Part shown: positions 14,817 to 24,293 of the stretch, one piece after another | How the letters are laid out: each line of letters starts with the position of its first letter | How positions within the stretch are numbered: the stretch's first letter is position 1 | DNA from: Chloroflexota bacterium | GTDB taxonomy: Bacteria > Chloroflexota > Anaerolineae > Aggregatilineales > J027 | Reading direction: 5' to 3' | Assembly (NCBI GenBank): GCA_022616515.1 | Contig: JAKEEQ010000528.1 | Location: forward strand, 1 to 34,243 | Length of the DNA: 34,243 nt | Made by a program: the position numbers and the translations under genes | The notes under the pieces: model-generated | What the model was told of the DNA's origin: nothing | The model's input: only the letters and a program-made list of their open reading frames with translations | The model's database searches: none

Positions 14817-15887
14817 TTAATCCGCGCCGGTCGGCTGTTGAGCAAACAGACTGGCGCTCGATTGCTGCTGTTGCTGGATGCCGTTGGCGGTGTAGGTGCT
14901 CGCCACGATGATTTGCCCGGTCAGGTCCAGCGGAACTACCCATGAAACACTGGCTCCATCAGAGAGATCGCTGTCTGTGCCAATCAACGACCAACCATCG
15001 GCAAAGGGGTCGAACAAGGCGAATTCGGCGCGGGCCAGATCGGTGCGTGCACCTTCATAGGTGATCGTGACCGTCGATCCCGCTTGCAGGTGTATGGATT
15101 CGCCTCCGCCATCAATGGTTGGCGAAATGATAATATTGCCTTCCGTGCTGGCGGTCGTATAGACACGACTAATCTGGCTTTGCACAACGAGATTTCCTAC
15201 GGCGTTGAAGCCGTTGGCAAATACCTGCTGTCCATCGAGCAGCGTCGGCACAGACCACGATACGGATGCCCCGTCATTGAGATTGTTGTCGCCGCCAATG
15301 ACGCCGCCAACCACACCATTGGGTGACCGCAGCACGAAGGCAACGGACGTGATCGCTTCGGCGGCCCGTGAGTAGCTGAGCGTGATCGTTTTCCCGGCGG
15401 GCAGTGTCACATTATCGCCCACCACAGCAACGATCTCGCTGAAATTGACCTTGCCCGCAACCAGCACGCCTGATTGAGTCGGCGGTGGTGTGATGGTAGG
15501 CGGCAGGGGCAGGCGTGGCACGCGCAAACGCTGTCCGACACTCAGTAAATCTGGATTGCTGAGGCAGTTTCCGGTTGTCAGTGCGTTAACAGTGCTGCCG
15601 GTGGCCTGTGCAATCGTTCCCAACGTGTCGCCGGGTTGGACGATATAAACAGTCCAGCTAGTCTGAATCTGGCAGTTACTGCCGGGGTTATTATTCAAGA
15701 ACGGCGTGCTGGATACAGCGACGGTCACTGTTGGTGTACTTGTCACCACTACAACATTCTGTGTAGCAGTTGGAAAGTTGCTCAACGAAAATGGTGCGGC
15801 GGTCGGCGCAGCATTGCCCTCACCGCCTAATGAACAGGCAATCGTTGCGAGTGCCAGCACCGCTATGAACGCAACAATGCGATACAT
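14817..15887 (-). CDS. LysM-domain lipoprotein with two tandem beta-sandwich repeats
   Basis: 356 residues from the ATG that has AGGAG five bases upstream; the longer ORF start lacks one. The signal peptide ends in a lipobox (ALATIAC). A Thr/Pro/Val-rich linker is followed by a LysM domain, YIVQPGDTLGTIAQATG...NALTTGNCLSNPDLLSVGQRLRVP (about 80-125), that binds peptidoglycan or chitin-like glycans. Then come two repeats of about 100 residues, each with a DLSDGASVSW.VP or NLNDGASVSWSVP strand, likely Ig-like. The protein ends in a Gln-rich tail. It is probably a membrane-anchored cell-wall-binding protein with no enzymatic domain. Confidence 0.85.
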   Translation of the reverse strand: MYRIVAFIAVLALATIACSLGGEGNAAPTAAPFSLSNFPTATQNVVVVTSTPTVTVAVSSTPFLNNNPGSNCQIQTSWTVYIVQPGDTLGTIAQATGSTVNALTTGNCLSNPDLLSVGQRLRVPRLPLPPTITPPPTQSGVLVAGKVNFSEIVAVVGDNVTLPAGKTITLSYSRAAEAITSVAFVLRSPNGVVGGVIGGDNNLNDGASVSWSVPTLLDGQQVFANGFNAVGNLVVQSQISRVYTTASTEGNIIISPTIDGGGESIHLQAGSTVTITYEGARTDLARAEFALFDPFADGWSLIGTDSDLSDGASVSWVVPLDLTGQIIVASTYTANGIQQQQQSSASLFAQQPTGAD

Positions 15888-16118
15888 GGTTTCTCCTGTG
15901 ACAAATTTCACTTTCGCAGCATATACATTACGCTCATTTTTATAGGATTAAATGACGCTAACCCTACGCCGGGTTTATTTTTGCCCGATAACCCGTTTGA
16001 TAAACTTATTACGGCGTTGGCAACCTGACAGAATCCTTACGCTCAACCTACGCTCACAACCCCAAACCGATTCTCTGCCGACATAAAGACTGATGTTAAA
16101 ATGTTTGCGGAGGGAATA

Positions 16119-19100
16119 ATGCTGGGGCGTTATCAACTTCAGGAAAAGATTGGCGAAGGCGGAATGGGAACCGTTTACCGGGCTATTGACCGCCTGACCA
16201 ATGAGACCGTCGCCCTGAAACGGGTCCTGCTGACACCATCCAACCTGGACTTTCACTCCAAAAGCACCGATGCTGATCTGGGTGTGGCCCTTGCCAGCGA
16301 ATTTCAACTGCTGGCGTCGCTGCGACACCCGCATATCATCTCCGTGCTGGATTACGGGTTTGATGAAAACGGCCAGCCCTTTTTCACCATGCCCCTTATC
16401 AAGAATCCGCGCCATATCACCAGTGTGGCTGCCCGAAAAGGCTACAATGACCGCGCCGAACTGCTCATTCAGGCATTGCAGGCGCTGAACTACCTGCACC
16501 GCCGGGGCGTTATTCACCACGACATCAAGCCGGGCAATGTGCTGGTTGATGCCGAGACGGGCGTTGTCAAAGTAGTGGATTTCGGGCTGGCACTGGAAAA
16601 TCAAACCCGTCAGGCTGTCATGGGAACCGCCGCCTACATGCCGCCGGAAGCCTTTGAAGGCGCACCGAGTTCGCAGGCCGGGGATATGTATGCAATGGGG
16701 GTGCTGACCTACCAGATGTTTACCGGACATCATCCTTTCCCCACCAATCACCTGATTGACCTTGTTAAAGCGGTGATGTATGACGTGCCCGATTTGTCCC
16801 CGTTGGAACTCCCACAGTTGCAGTCACTGGTAGGCAGGTTGCTCCTGAAAAATCCAGAGGATCGCCTGCTGGACACGCACGAGGTCATCGTCCAGTTATG
16901 TGCGGCGTTGAACATGCCCCTCCCGGCGGAAACCGTCGATGTCCGCGAGGGCATTTTGCAGGCGGCCAAATTCGTGGGGCGCGAGGCCGAACTTAAAACA
17001 CTGCTGGATGCGCTGGAAAAGTGTCGCGGCGGTCACGGTGGAGCGTGGCTGATTGGCGGCGAAAGCGGTGTGGGCAAATCGCGCCTGCTGGATGAACTGC
17101 GTACCCACGCCCTCGTCAGTGGGATGCTGGTCTTGCAGGGCAGCGGCATTGCCGAAGGTGGCCCGCCCTTCGTGGTGTGGCGCAATATCATGCGACATGT
17201 GCTGCTGTATGTGACCGTCAGCGACAGCGAGGCGTCCATTTTGAAGCCTATCGTGCCCGATATTGATGCACTCATCGGGCGTACAGTGAAGGCACTGGAT
17301 ATTGAACCGCAGCGGCTGGCCCGGACCATGCGCGATGTCATCGGGCGGGTGGATAAGCCTGTGCTGCTCATCCTTGAAGATTTGCACTGGACCGAAGAGA
17401 GCCTTTCGCCAATACAATATTTGATAAACGACATTGAAAACAAGTCCCTGTTGATGGTCGGCAGTTATCGCAATGACGAGCGCCCGGATTTACCCGATGA
17501 ACTGCCTTCCATGCCCCTTATCACACTGGAATGCTTGAGCATCGGTGAGATTGCCCAACTGAGCCAGTCCATGTTGGCACAGTGCAGCGAAACGGTTCTG
17601 CCGCTGATACAAAATGAATCCGGGGGTAATCCGCTGTTTATTGTGGAAGTGGTGCGAGCACTCGCCGAAGAAGCAGGCAGCCTCAACCAGATTGGGCAGG
17701 CCACCCTGCCACCTGCCATTTTCGCCGGGGGAATGGACCGCATCATACAGGCCCGTCTGAAACGCCTGCCGGATACCGCCCGCCCTGCGCTGGAACTGGC
17801 AGCGGTGTATGGGCGCGAGGTGAATCTTGAACTCATCATACATCTCATTCCACAACTTGATATGGATACGTGGCTCAATATCTGTGCAAATGCGGCAATT
17901 GTGGAAGTGCGCGACAATCAGTGGCGCTTTGCCCATGACAGGATGCGTTCAACCATCGTCGACAAACTTGCGGCTGAATACAAAACCGCCCTGCACGAGC
18001 GCATCGCCACTGCGATAGAAGTACTGTATCCCGATGATCCGGCCTATGTCATGCTGCTGGCCCACCACTGGACCCGCGCCGAAAACCGTGACAAGGCTTT
18101 TGACTATATCGTGGCGGCATCCGAGCAGATGCTTGAGGCACACAATTTAAAAGACTCAGTGACACTGGCTGAACAGGCGGTAGAGCTTGCCGGTGTCGCC
18201 CCTTCCCAAATTGCACAGGCCAATCACGTCCTGGCGCGGGCCTATGAACGCACCGGGAACTTTCAGGATGCGGCGCGGATTGCCCGGACGGTCTATGATT
18301 TCTACCAATCACAGGCCAACCGGAAGAACCTTTTTGACATCACGATTACACTGGCTTCCAGCCTCAATTTTCTGGGCAGATTTGATGAGTCCATACAGCT
18401 CTTGCAGGACTCGCTTGAATTGGCGCGGGAGATACAGGGCGATGTTGGTGTGGCCCGTGTCATTGAAGTACTGGCGACCAATGCCATCGATAAAGGCAAG
18501 ATTGATGACGGGCTGGCGTATGCTGAAGCGGCTCTTGCTGGTTTCGAAAGCGCCTTAGAAATGAACGGCGTGTCAAGTATTCTTGGTGCGATAGGTTATG
18601 CGTATGAGGTGCGCGGGGATATGGCCTCGGCAATGGAACATTACGAGCGCAGCCTCGCAATTGCCCGCGAAAACAATCACCCCATGACTATCTGTTCGCG
18701 CCTGATTGATCTGGGCAATATCGCCAGCTTTAGAGATGAACTTGACGCAGCAAACGCCTATTTCAATGATGCGCGGCGCATGGCGCGTGATATGGGCGAT
18801 TTGTGGAGCGAGACAGCCACAATTATCAACATGGGCATCGTTGCGGTGAAACAGGGGCGATATGATGCCGCGCTGGCGATGCTGGTCGAAGGTCGCCAAA
18901 AATGTGAACAGATGGGTGATGAACTTCTTGCAATCATTGCTCAGGCCCAATATGCATGGGCGTTGGTTCGGGCTAATCGCCCTGACGACGCTCTTTCAAC
19001 CCTGCGCGAACTGATGCCTGTGGTTGAAGCACAGGACATGGAACATATCATGCTGGCGATGATCGGAACACTCGGTGAAATCGCCATAGTAAAAGGCAAG

Positions 19101-19271
19101 GTTATTGAAGGTATACAACTGCTGGACTTTGTACTCGAACATCCAGATGCCGATGCCCACCTAAAAAGTTTTGCGCAAAAAATCCGTGATGAACATCCCG
19201 CCATCCCACCAACCGAGGCATCATCTGACCTGCCAAAAGACATCCTGACTGAGTGGTTAAAGCGCTTGTAG
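16119..19271 (+). CDS. Ser/Thr protein kinase fused to AAA-type ATPase and TPR repeats
   Basis: About 1050 residues from the ATG preceded by GGAGG at five bases; the upstream ATG of the track has none. Kinase domain (about 5-265): GEGGMGTVY glycine loop, VALKRV lysine, HHDIKPGNVLV catalytic loop (HHD instead of the usual HRD), DFGLA and MPPEAFE. A predicted ATPase of the COG3899/STAND type follows, with Walker A GESGVGKSR (about 313-321) and Walker B LLILEDLHW (about 416). From about 660 to 1030 there are TPR repeats (AYERTGNFQDAARIARTVYDF, YEVRGDMASAMEHYERSLAIA). It is a cytoplasmic signalling protein; the input signal is unknown. The RD-type arginine is missing, which suggests activation-loop-independent control (inferred). 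Confidence 0.92.
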   Translation: MLGRYQLQEKIGEGGMGTVYRAIDRLTNETVALKRVLLTPSNLDFHSKSTDADLGVALASEFQLLASLRHPHIISVLDYGFDENGQPFFTMPLIKNPRHITSVAARKGYNDRAELLIQALQALNYLHRRGVIHHDIKPGNVLVDAETGVVKVVDFGLALENQTRQAVMGTAAYMPPEAFEGAPSSQAGDMYAMGVLTYQMFTGHHPFPTNHLIDLVKAVMYDVPDLSPLELPQLQSLVGRLLLKNPEDRLLDTHEVIVQLCAALNMPLPAETVDVREGILQAAKFVGREAELKTLLDALEKCRGGHGGAWLIGGESGVGKSRLLDELRTHALVSGMLVLQGSGIAEGGPPFVVWRNIMRHVLLYVTVSDSEASILKPIVPDIDALIGRTVKALDIEPQRLARTMRDVIGRVDKPVLLILEDLHWTEESLSPIQYLINDIENKSLLMVGSYRNDERPDLPDELPSMPLITLECLSIGEIAQLSQSMLAQCSETVLPLIQNESGGNPLFIVEVVRALAEEAGSLNQIGQATLPPAIFAGGMDRIIQARLKRLPDTARPALELAAVYGREVNLELIIHLIPQLDMDTWLNICANAAIVEVRDNQWRFAHDRMRSTIVDKLAAEYKTALHERIATAIEVLYPDDPAYVMLLAHHWTRAENRDKAFDYIVAASEQMLEAHNLKDSVTLAEQAVELAGVAPSQIAQANHVLARAYERTGNFQDAARIARTVYDFYQSQANRKNLFDITITLASSLNFLGRFDESIQLLQDSLELAREIQGDVGVARVIEVLATNAIDKGKIDDGLAYAEAALAGFESALEMNGVSSILGAIGYAYEVRGDMASAMEHYERSLAIARENNHPMTICSRLIDLGNIASFRDELDAANAYFNDARRMARDMGDLWSETATIINMGIVAVKQGRYDAALAMLVEGRQKCEQMGDELLAIIAQAQYAWALVRANRPDDALSTLRELMPVVEAQDMEHIMLAMIGTLGEIAIVKGKVIEGIQLLDFVLEHPDADAHLKSFAQKIRDEHPAIPPTEASSDLPKDILTEWLKRL

Positions 19272-19336
19272 CCTTTGGAACGTTTTCGTGAGTAAAATTG
19301 GGTTGGTGGTTTTGGTATCGACAATAAGGACAAAAT

Positions 19337-20407
19337 ATGAAACTTATATTGACAGTAGTTCTGGCGATTCTGCTTGGCGTGTCCGGACAATCAGATGATC
19401 CACAGGCTATTCTCGAAGATATTGTAAGCGGGTATGCAAGCGACGATGATCCAGCGCTGGTGGTACAGGTCAGCGCTCCTGACGGCGTGTGGTCAGCGGC
19501 AGCCGGGATGGCAAACGATGAACGTGCGGCTGTTGTAGAAGACCGTTTCCGCATTGGCAGCATGTCCAAGACATTCGTGGCGGTTACAACGCTTCTGCTG
19601 GTTGAAGATGGTGTATTTGAGCTGGATGACTCTGCCGCCAACTGGCTCCCGCAAGAGGTTGTGGACAACATCGCCAATGTTGATCGGGTTACTATTCGCC
19701 AACTGCTTTCGATGCGCAGCGGCATTGAAGATTATCTTGGCATGGATGATTTCTGGGCAGAGGTTGCATATGACCCCACCTATGAATGGACCGAACTTGA
19801 CGTACTATTGTTTGTCTATGGGCTTGATCCACTCTTTGAACCTGATGAGGACTATTCCTACTCAAACACCAACTACATCTTGATGGAACTGGTGTTAGAA
19901 GAAGCATCCGGTCAGCCGCTGCATACCCTGATACGCGACCTTATTCTAGAACCACTGAATATGGAGAACACCTACACACAGGTAACGGAATCATTGCCGG
20001 GTGGTTTCGTCAACGGGTACAGCGACTTTGATGGTGATGGCATTCCCGAAAATGTATCTAATATCAACGATGGGGCAGGTTTGGCCGATGGTGGACTTAT
20101 CTCCAATGTTGGCGATCTGACCACATTCTATCAGGCGTTATGTAGGGAGCAAAGCCTGCTGAGTGACGAGAGTATGGCGGAACTGCTGGATTTCCAGCCA
20201 GTTGATGATTCAGAAGGTTATAGTCTGGGTCTGAATGGGTGGTTCGGTGATGACTTTGAATTTTGGGGACATGAAGGTGGTGTGCTGGGCTTTCTAAGTA
20301 TTGGGGTCTGTGTGCCTGAAGAACAAGTAACCATTATCGTGCTGAGCGCAAGCGAAGATGTTGACCCTTTCGAAGTCGTGCTCGATATTTTTGATGCCAC
20401 TGAATGA
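19337..20407 (+). CDS. secreted serine beta-lactamase-like hydrolase (class C family)
   Basis: 356 residues. Signal peptide MKLILTVVLAILLGVSG. The nucleophile motif SMSKTF (SxxK, about residue 74), YSYSNTNY (YxN, about 176) and WGHEGGVLGF (HxG, about 308) are the three catalytic motifs of the AmpC/penicillin-binding/esterase EstB superfamily. Members include D-aminopeptidases and esterases, so antibiotic hydrolysis should not be assumed. AAGGA lies upstream of the ATG. It follows the kinase gene by 65 bases on the same strand and precedes the P450 gene by 100; co-transcription is possible but not shown. Confidence 0.87.
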   Translation: MKLILTVVLAILLGVSGQSDDPQAILEDIVSGYASDDDPALVVQVSAPDGVWSAAAGMANDERAAVVEDRFRIGSMSKTFVAVTTLLLVEDGVFELDDSAANWLPQEVVDNIANVDRVTIRQLLSMRSGIEDYLGMDDFWAEVAYDPTYEWTELDVLLFVYGLDPLFEPDEDYSYSNTNYILMELVLEEASGQPLHTLIRDLILEPLNMENTYTQVTESLPGGFVNGYSDFDGDGIPENVSNINDGAGLADGGLISNVGDLTTFYQALCREQSLLSDESMAELLDFQPVDDSEGYSLGLNGWFGDDFEFWGHEGGVLGFLSIGVCVPEEQVTIIVLSASEDVDPFEVVLDIFDATE

Positions 20408-20507
20408 TTTTTTCCCGGCGGTGCATTCTGAGACGGTAGTGGGACGATGCTGGGATGGTCATGGTTTACATTGGACGCGAGAAACAATGTTCAACTCAGG
20501 AGTAACC

Positions 20508-21722
20508 ATGCCGAGCCAACCAGTACCGACATCTGACCCTGCCGTAAATCTACTTTCCCCGGAATTTTTGACGGACCCTTATCCCATCTACGATTACCTA
20601 CGCCGCAATGCTCCTGTGTACTTCATAGAGCCAGCGAACACATGGGTCATCACTCGTTACCGTGACTGTGTCAGCATCTTCAAAGATCCCAGAGCCAGCA
20701 GCACCATTGACCTAACATTTGGCGGCGTTGATCCAGCAGAGCTTCCTCAAACCGTTGCCAGTGTTCAGGCAAATATGGTCTTTATGGATGACCCTGATCA
20801 TGCACGGTTGCGTGCTTTAGTCCATAAGTCCTTTACACCGAGTCTCGTGGAGAACATGCGCGGACAAATTGAACAGGTCGTCAACGAACTACTCGACGAC
20901 ATGGATGGGCAGTCTGAGATTGATTTGATCAAGGCTTTTTCCTATCCTCTTCCTGTTCTGGTAATCGCTGACCCGCTTGGCGTGCCCTTTGAAGATCGTA
21001 ACTTGCTGCGCCAATGGTCACAGATAATCCTCCAGGCAGTTGACCCCCTTGCAACTCCTGACGTGATGGTTAAAGGGGAACAATGCCTTATAGAGTTTTC
21101 CGATTACCTCACCCGGACGATTGAAGATCGCCGGAGACATCCCAGAGAAGACCTGCTCACCAAGCTCGTTCAGGTGGAGGAGCAGGGGGATCGTTTATCG
21201 TATCAAGAACTGCTTTCAACCTGTATTCTGCTGTTGATTGCTGGACACGAAACCACGACCAGTCTCATCGCCAATGGGATTTTGACCCTGCTGAGGCATC
21301 CACACCAACTCCTGACGCTCCGGGCAAATCTCCATCTTATCCCGGCGGCTATTGAGGAAATACTGCGTTACGATAGCCCTGTACCGATGAATCCTCGGAA
21401 AGCATTGGAACCAATCACGCTGGATAGTCACCCCATTCAGGATGGACAGATTATTCTGGTGATGACAGGTTCAGCAAATCGAGACCCCGAAATATTTGAA
21501 CGGGCTGACATATTTGACATCAACCGAACCAACAATCCACATCTAACTTTTGGAAAGGGGATTCACTACTGTTTGGGTGCGCCACTAGCACGATTGGAAG
21601 GGGCTATTGCGTTTAGAGCTTTACTGAAGCGCTTCCCGAATATGCAACTGTCAAGCACCTCTATCGAATACAATCCAACCCTGCGGGTGCGCACACCGAA
21701 GGAACTGCTTCTGACTCTATAG
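20508..21722 (+). CDS. cytochrome P450
   Basis: 404 residues from the ATG that has AGGAG five bases before it; the track's start is 50 codons too early. Motifs: I-helix AGHETTTSLI (about 243), ExxR in EEILRYDSP (about 281), PERF-region NRDPEIFERAD, and the haem loop FGKGIHYCLGAPLARLEG with the Cys ligand (about 350). It is soluble, without a membrane anchor, in the size range of bacterial class I P450s, resembling the CYP107-type. Electron donors are not encoded nearby. The substrate is unknown. A strong terminator follows. Confidence 0.95.
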   Translation: MPSQPVPTSDPAVNLLSPEFLTDPYPIYDYLRRNAPVYFIEPANTWVITRYRDCVSIFKDPRASSTIDLTFGGVDPAELPQTVASVQANMVFMDDPDHARLRALVHKSFTPSLVENMRGQIEQVVNELLDDMDGQSEIDLIKAFSYPLPVLVIADPLGVPFEDRNLLRQWSQIILQAVDPLATPDVMVKGEQCLIEFSDYLTRTIEDRRRHPREDLLTKLVQVEEQGDRLSYQELLSTCILLLIAGHETTTSLIANGILTLLRHPHQLLTLRANLHLIPAAIEEILRYDSPVPMNPRKALEPITLDSHPIQDGQIILVMTGSANRDPEIFERADIFDINRTNNPHLTFGKGIHYCLGAPLARLEGAIAFRALLKRFPNMQLSSTSIEYNPTLRVRTPKELLLTL

Positions 21723-21749
21723 CCGTCGGTAAAATTGGCACCAAGGAAC

Positions 21750-21789
21750 GAAGGTGTTTTCATCTTCCGGGGAAGATACCTTCATTTTT
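21750..21789 (+). terminator. rho-independent terminator after the P450 gene
   Basis: Stacked stem GAAGGT...ACCTTC (21750-21755 with 21778-21783) enclosing ATCTTC...GAAGAT, then ATTTTTG. It lies 28 bases after the stop codon. Confidence 0.8.
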
Positions 21790-21892
21790 GCTACCAACAC
21801 GTCGGGATGTCATGTTTTTCTGGTTGGAAAAGCTCAGGCTATTAGAGACAATTAAGTCTTCGTTTTTCTATTACGATTTTTGACCAGACGGA

Positions 21893-21898
21893 TATAAT
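21893..21898 (+). promoter_or_regulatory. candidate -10 box TATAAT for the GNAT gene
   Basis: TATAAT within GACGGATATAATGC, 78 bases before the ATG of the acetyltransferase and 100 bases after the preceding terminator. No clear -35. Confidence 0.35.
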
Positions 21899-21975
21899 GC
21901 TCGTTACAACCCAATAAGACCGTATTTATAGAGGGACGGAGTTTTCCCCTGTTAACCGAACGAGGGTAACTTATC

Positions 21976-22758
21976 ATGAACAAGTCACAAATTATTGCCC
22001 TTTTTAATCAGGACCAGAGAAAAGACATAGCGTATCCCGACATGCAGCGCGACGTCACGCCGGAAGTGGTGCGGCTCATCGACACGTCCGACTTTGCAGA
22101 AGGGATGATCGTTTATAGCCAGTTAAACGAAGCCAATGCCGACGATGTCATTCGTGAGCAAATCAACTATTTTGAAGGCATCGGGCAGGACTTTGAATGG
22201 AAACTCTATGATTACGATAAGCCGTCTGACTTGAAAGAAAGGTTGGAAGCGCACGGATTTAGCGTGGAAGATGTCGAAGCGGTCATGGTGCTTGATCTGG
22301 AAATAGCCCCGGACACCTTATGGCAGCCTGTCGGCCATGATGTGCGGCGTATCACCAATCCCGATACATTAGCAGACATCCAAACCATTGAACAGCAAGT
22401 GTGGAACGAAGACGCTTCGTGGGTATTCGATTTGCTGGGAAATGCCCTGCGCAATTTTCCTGAGCGAATGAGCGTATATGTCGCGTATGTTGATGGGCGA
22501 CCTGCCAGTGCCGCCTGGATTTACTGCCCCGAACACAGCCAGTTTGCCAGTCTGTTTGGCGGGGCGACCATCAGTGAATTCCGTAAGCGGGGGCTGTATA
22601 CAGCGCTGCTGGCAGGGCGGGCACAGGAAGCCAGAGCACGGGGCGTGAAATATCTGACCGTGGATGCCAGCCCGATGAGCCGCCCTATTCTGGAGAAGTT
22701 CGGCTTTGAATGCATTGCGTATACGTATCCCTGTAAATGGGAACTCAAGGCGCGGTGA
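21976..22758 (+). CDS. GNAT-family N-acetyltransferase
   Basis: 260 residues. The acetyl-CoA-binding region is FGGATISEFRKRGLYTALLAGRAQEARARG (about 195-225; RKRGLYTAL in the position of the Q/RxxGxG/A motif), followed by LTVDASPMSRPILEKFGFECI, the usual last strand and helix. The N-terminal half (about 1-110) is a degenerate GNAT-like or family-specific domain. The acceptor substrate is unknown. TAACGAGGGTAACTT stands before the ATG and gives a usable ribosome site. A decayed copy of a terminator found again at 24163 follows the gene. Confidence 0.85.
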   Translation: MNKSQIIALFNQDQRKDIAYPDMQRDVTPEVVRLIDTSDFAEGMIVYSQLNEANADDVIREQINYFEGIGQDFEWKLYDYDKPSDLKERLEAHGFSVEDVEAVMVLDLEIAPDTLWQPVGHDVRRITNPDTLADIQTIEQQVWNEDASWVFDLLGNALRNFPERMSVYVAYVDGRPASAAWIYCPEHSQFASLFGGATISEFRKRGLYTALLAGRAQEARARGVKYLTVDASPMSRPILEKFGFECIAYTYPCKWELKAR

Positions 22759-22824
22759 ATGTGGCTTGTATTAGGTCCTGACCGCCTGCCATGCTTCTAA
22801 CCCGATACGAATATCGGTTCGGAA

Positions 22825-22887
22825 TATCACGGCGCTGAATAAAGTGAGATGACGAGGGCGGGCAGCCAATGTCCACCCTTTTTGATT
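22825..22887 (+). repeat. repeated 3' module A with terminator (decayed)
   Basis: ATCACGGCGCTGAATAAAG...GAGGGCGGGCAGCCAATGTC plus CACCCTTTTTGATT matches 24133-24194 over most of its length. The stem GGGCGGGC/GTCCACCC keeps six of eight pairs, then five T. It would end transcription of the GNAT gene. Confidence 0.6.
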
Positions 22888-22977
22888 CCCCTCACCAGAA
22901 TTTAAGCTTAACTAAACAACTTCTAAAAATGGCCCTCGTACACTGTAAACCGTTGCAGCAGTTGAGGACCTTATTTC

Positions 22978-24030
22978 ATGAGACAAGCAGTATTCACCCG
23001 TCTGAATCGCATTCTGCTTTTTGCCATAGCAATGCTGTTAACCACACAGCTATTCACATTACAGGCACTGCGGGATACGCGCGATGCCGACACCTCGTCG
23101 AACAGCATAAGAAGTGCAGCCAACACCAGCGAAGCTGCATGTACTGCAACGGTCAATGTGCGGCGATTAAACCAGCGCACTGGCCCCGGTCAAGCCTACG
23201 CCATTACGGGAAGCGTTACTCGGAGTGATGTCCTCAGTGGTATAAGCTGGGATGCGGGGCGTAGCTGGCTGTTGGTTGCTACAGATGAAGGCTCAGTCTG
23301 GATGTATGCGCCTTACATGAGCCTGAGTGAGGATTGCCAGAATCTAAGTGTTTATTCCGGCTCACTGCCAGAAGTTGAATCTAACACTACCGTTGATGCA
23401 CAAATGCCGCCGCAAGGGAGAAGTAGATCACGTCGCGATGACGGTCAAAGTGTAGAACAGCAGCAAGTCTTCGCATCAACGCCCGTTCCCAGCACAGAAT
23501 CAGCCCAGCCCTCAACCGGCAGCACGCAGGCTGAAACCGTGACCACCGGGTTGTCCACTGTCTTTACACCACAGGTCCAATATTGGGCCGCGAATATCGC
23601 AGCATGGGCCGAAACCTATCAACTTGACCCTAACCTGATTGCTACCGTCATACAGATTGAAAGTTGTGGCGATCCCACTGTGGGTTCGTCGGCGGGCGCT
23701 CAGGGGTTGTTTCAGGTCATGCCGTTCCATTTTACGGCGGGCGAGGACATGCTGGACATAGAAACAAATGCCCGGCGCGGATTGGAGTATCTAAAAGGTG
23801 CTCTGGAGCGCTCGCAGGGCAACGTTGGGCTGGCACTGGTTGGCTACAATGGTGGCTATGGTGCGATGAGTGGTGGTTGGGCGGCTGAAACACGTCAGTA
23901 CTACTACTGGGGTACTGGCATCTACGCTGAGGCAACATCCGGTGCCGCCGAAAGCACCCGATTGGAGGAATGGCTGACAGCAGGCGGTAGTTCATTATGC
24001 AGCAGGGCCAGCACGAGTCTTGGCCTGTAA
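22978..24030 (+). CDS. secreted SH3b-SLT lytic transglycosylase-like protein
   Basis: 350 residues. The N-terminal hydrophobic segment ILLFAIAMLLTTQLFTLQAL is a signal peptide or anchor. A bacterial SH3-like domain follows (about 60-120, CTATVNVRRLNQRTGPGQAY...WMYAPYMSL), then a Ser/Gln/Thr-rich linker. The C-terminal SLT/goose-lysozyme-like domain (about 190-320) has YQLDPNLIATVIQIESCGD with the catalytic Glu, SSAGAQGLFQVMPFHF, ARRGLEYLKGALE and GLALVGYNGGYG. It should cleave peptidoglycan between MurNAc and GlcNAc outside the membrane. GAGGA lies nine bases before the ATG. The gene is bracketed by the two copies of a terminator-bearing repeat. Confidence 0.9.
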   Translation: MRQAVFTRLNRILLFAIAMLLTTQLFTLQALRDTRDADTSSNSIRSAANTSEAACTATVNVRRLNQRTGPGQAYAITGSVTRSDVLSGISWDAGRSWLLVATDEGSVWMYAPYMSLSEDCQNLSVYSGSLPEVESNTTVDAQMPPQGRSRSRRDDGQSVEQQQVFASTPVPSTESAQPSTGSTQAETVTTGLSTVFTPQVQYWAANIAAWAETYQLDPNLIATVIQIESCGDPTVGSSAGAQGLFQVMPFHFTAGEDMLDIETNARRGLEYLKGALERSQGNVGLALVGYNGGYGAMSGGWAAETRQYYYWGTGIYAEATSGAAESTRLEEWLTAGGSSLCSRASTSLGL

Positions 24031-24042
24031 CTAACCTGATTT

Positions 24043-24153
24043 GTTCGACCGTATTTTGTTTTCAAGTGGGAAAACCTGAAGGTCAAGGTTGAGGACCCGT
24101 TCGTGAGCCATCACCCCGAGTATCACGACATCATCACGGCGCTGAATTAAGCG
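24043..24153 (+). pseudogene. possible C-terminal remnant of an unidentified gene
   Basis: Between an in-frame TGA and TAA the plus strand reads FVRPYFVFKWENLKVKVEDP followed by FVSHHPEYHDIITALN. It has no start codon and no ribosome site. Its composition is protein-like and it ends at the repeat module that carries a terminator, as if the tail of a gene with its terminator had been carried along. I do not recognise the family, and chance is possible. Confidence 0.35.
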
Positions 24154-24194
24154 AAATCGTGAGGGTGGACGTTGGCTGTCCACCCTTTTTGATT
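24133..24194 (+). repeat. repeated 3' module B
   Basis: ATCACGGCGCTGAATTAAG...GTCCACCCTTTTTGATT matches module A at 22825-22887. A third, partial match, GTCCACCCTTTTGATTCC, stands at 25468-25485 after the next gene. Contains a perfect terminator, listed separately. Confidence 0.65.
24163..24190 (+). terminator. rho-independent terminator after the SLT gene
   Basis: GGGTGGAC-GTTGGCT-GTCCACCC forms a perfect 8-bp GC-rich stem followed by five T. It lies 133 bases past the stop of the SLT gene. It falls inside the track ORF that starts at 24159, which argues against that start for the propeller gene. Confidence 0.85.
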
Positions 24195-24239
24195 GGTCAC
24201 GACAATTATCCCCTGGAATATGATGTCGATCCGATCCGG

Positions 24240-24245
24240 TATAAT
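24240..24245 (+). promoter_or_regulatory. candidate -10 box TATAAT for the second propeller gene
   Basis: TATAAT in GATCCGGTATAATTTGG, 49 bases before the GTG start and just after terminator B. The -35 is weak. Confidence 0.4.
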
Positions 24246-24293
24246 TTGGCTGAGAGTCAGTGCATGCAGGGCTTACCTCGAAGGAATTTTCTT

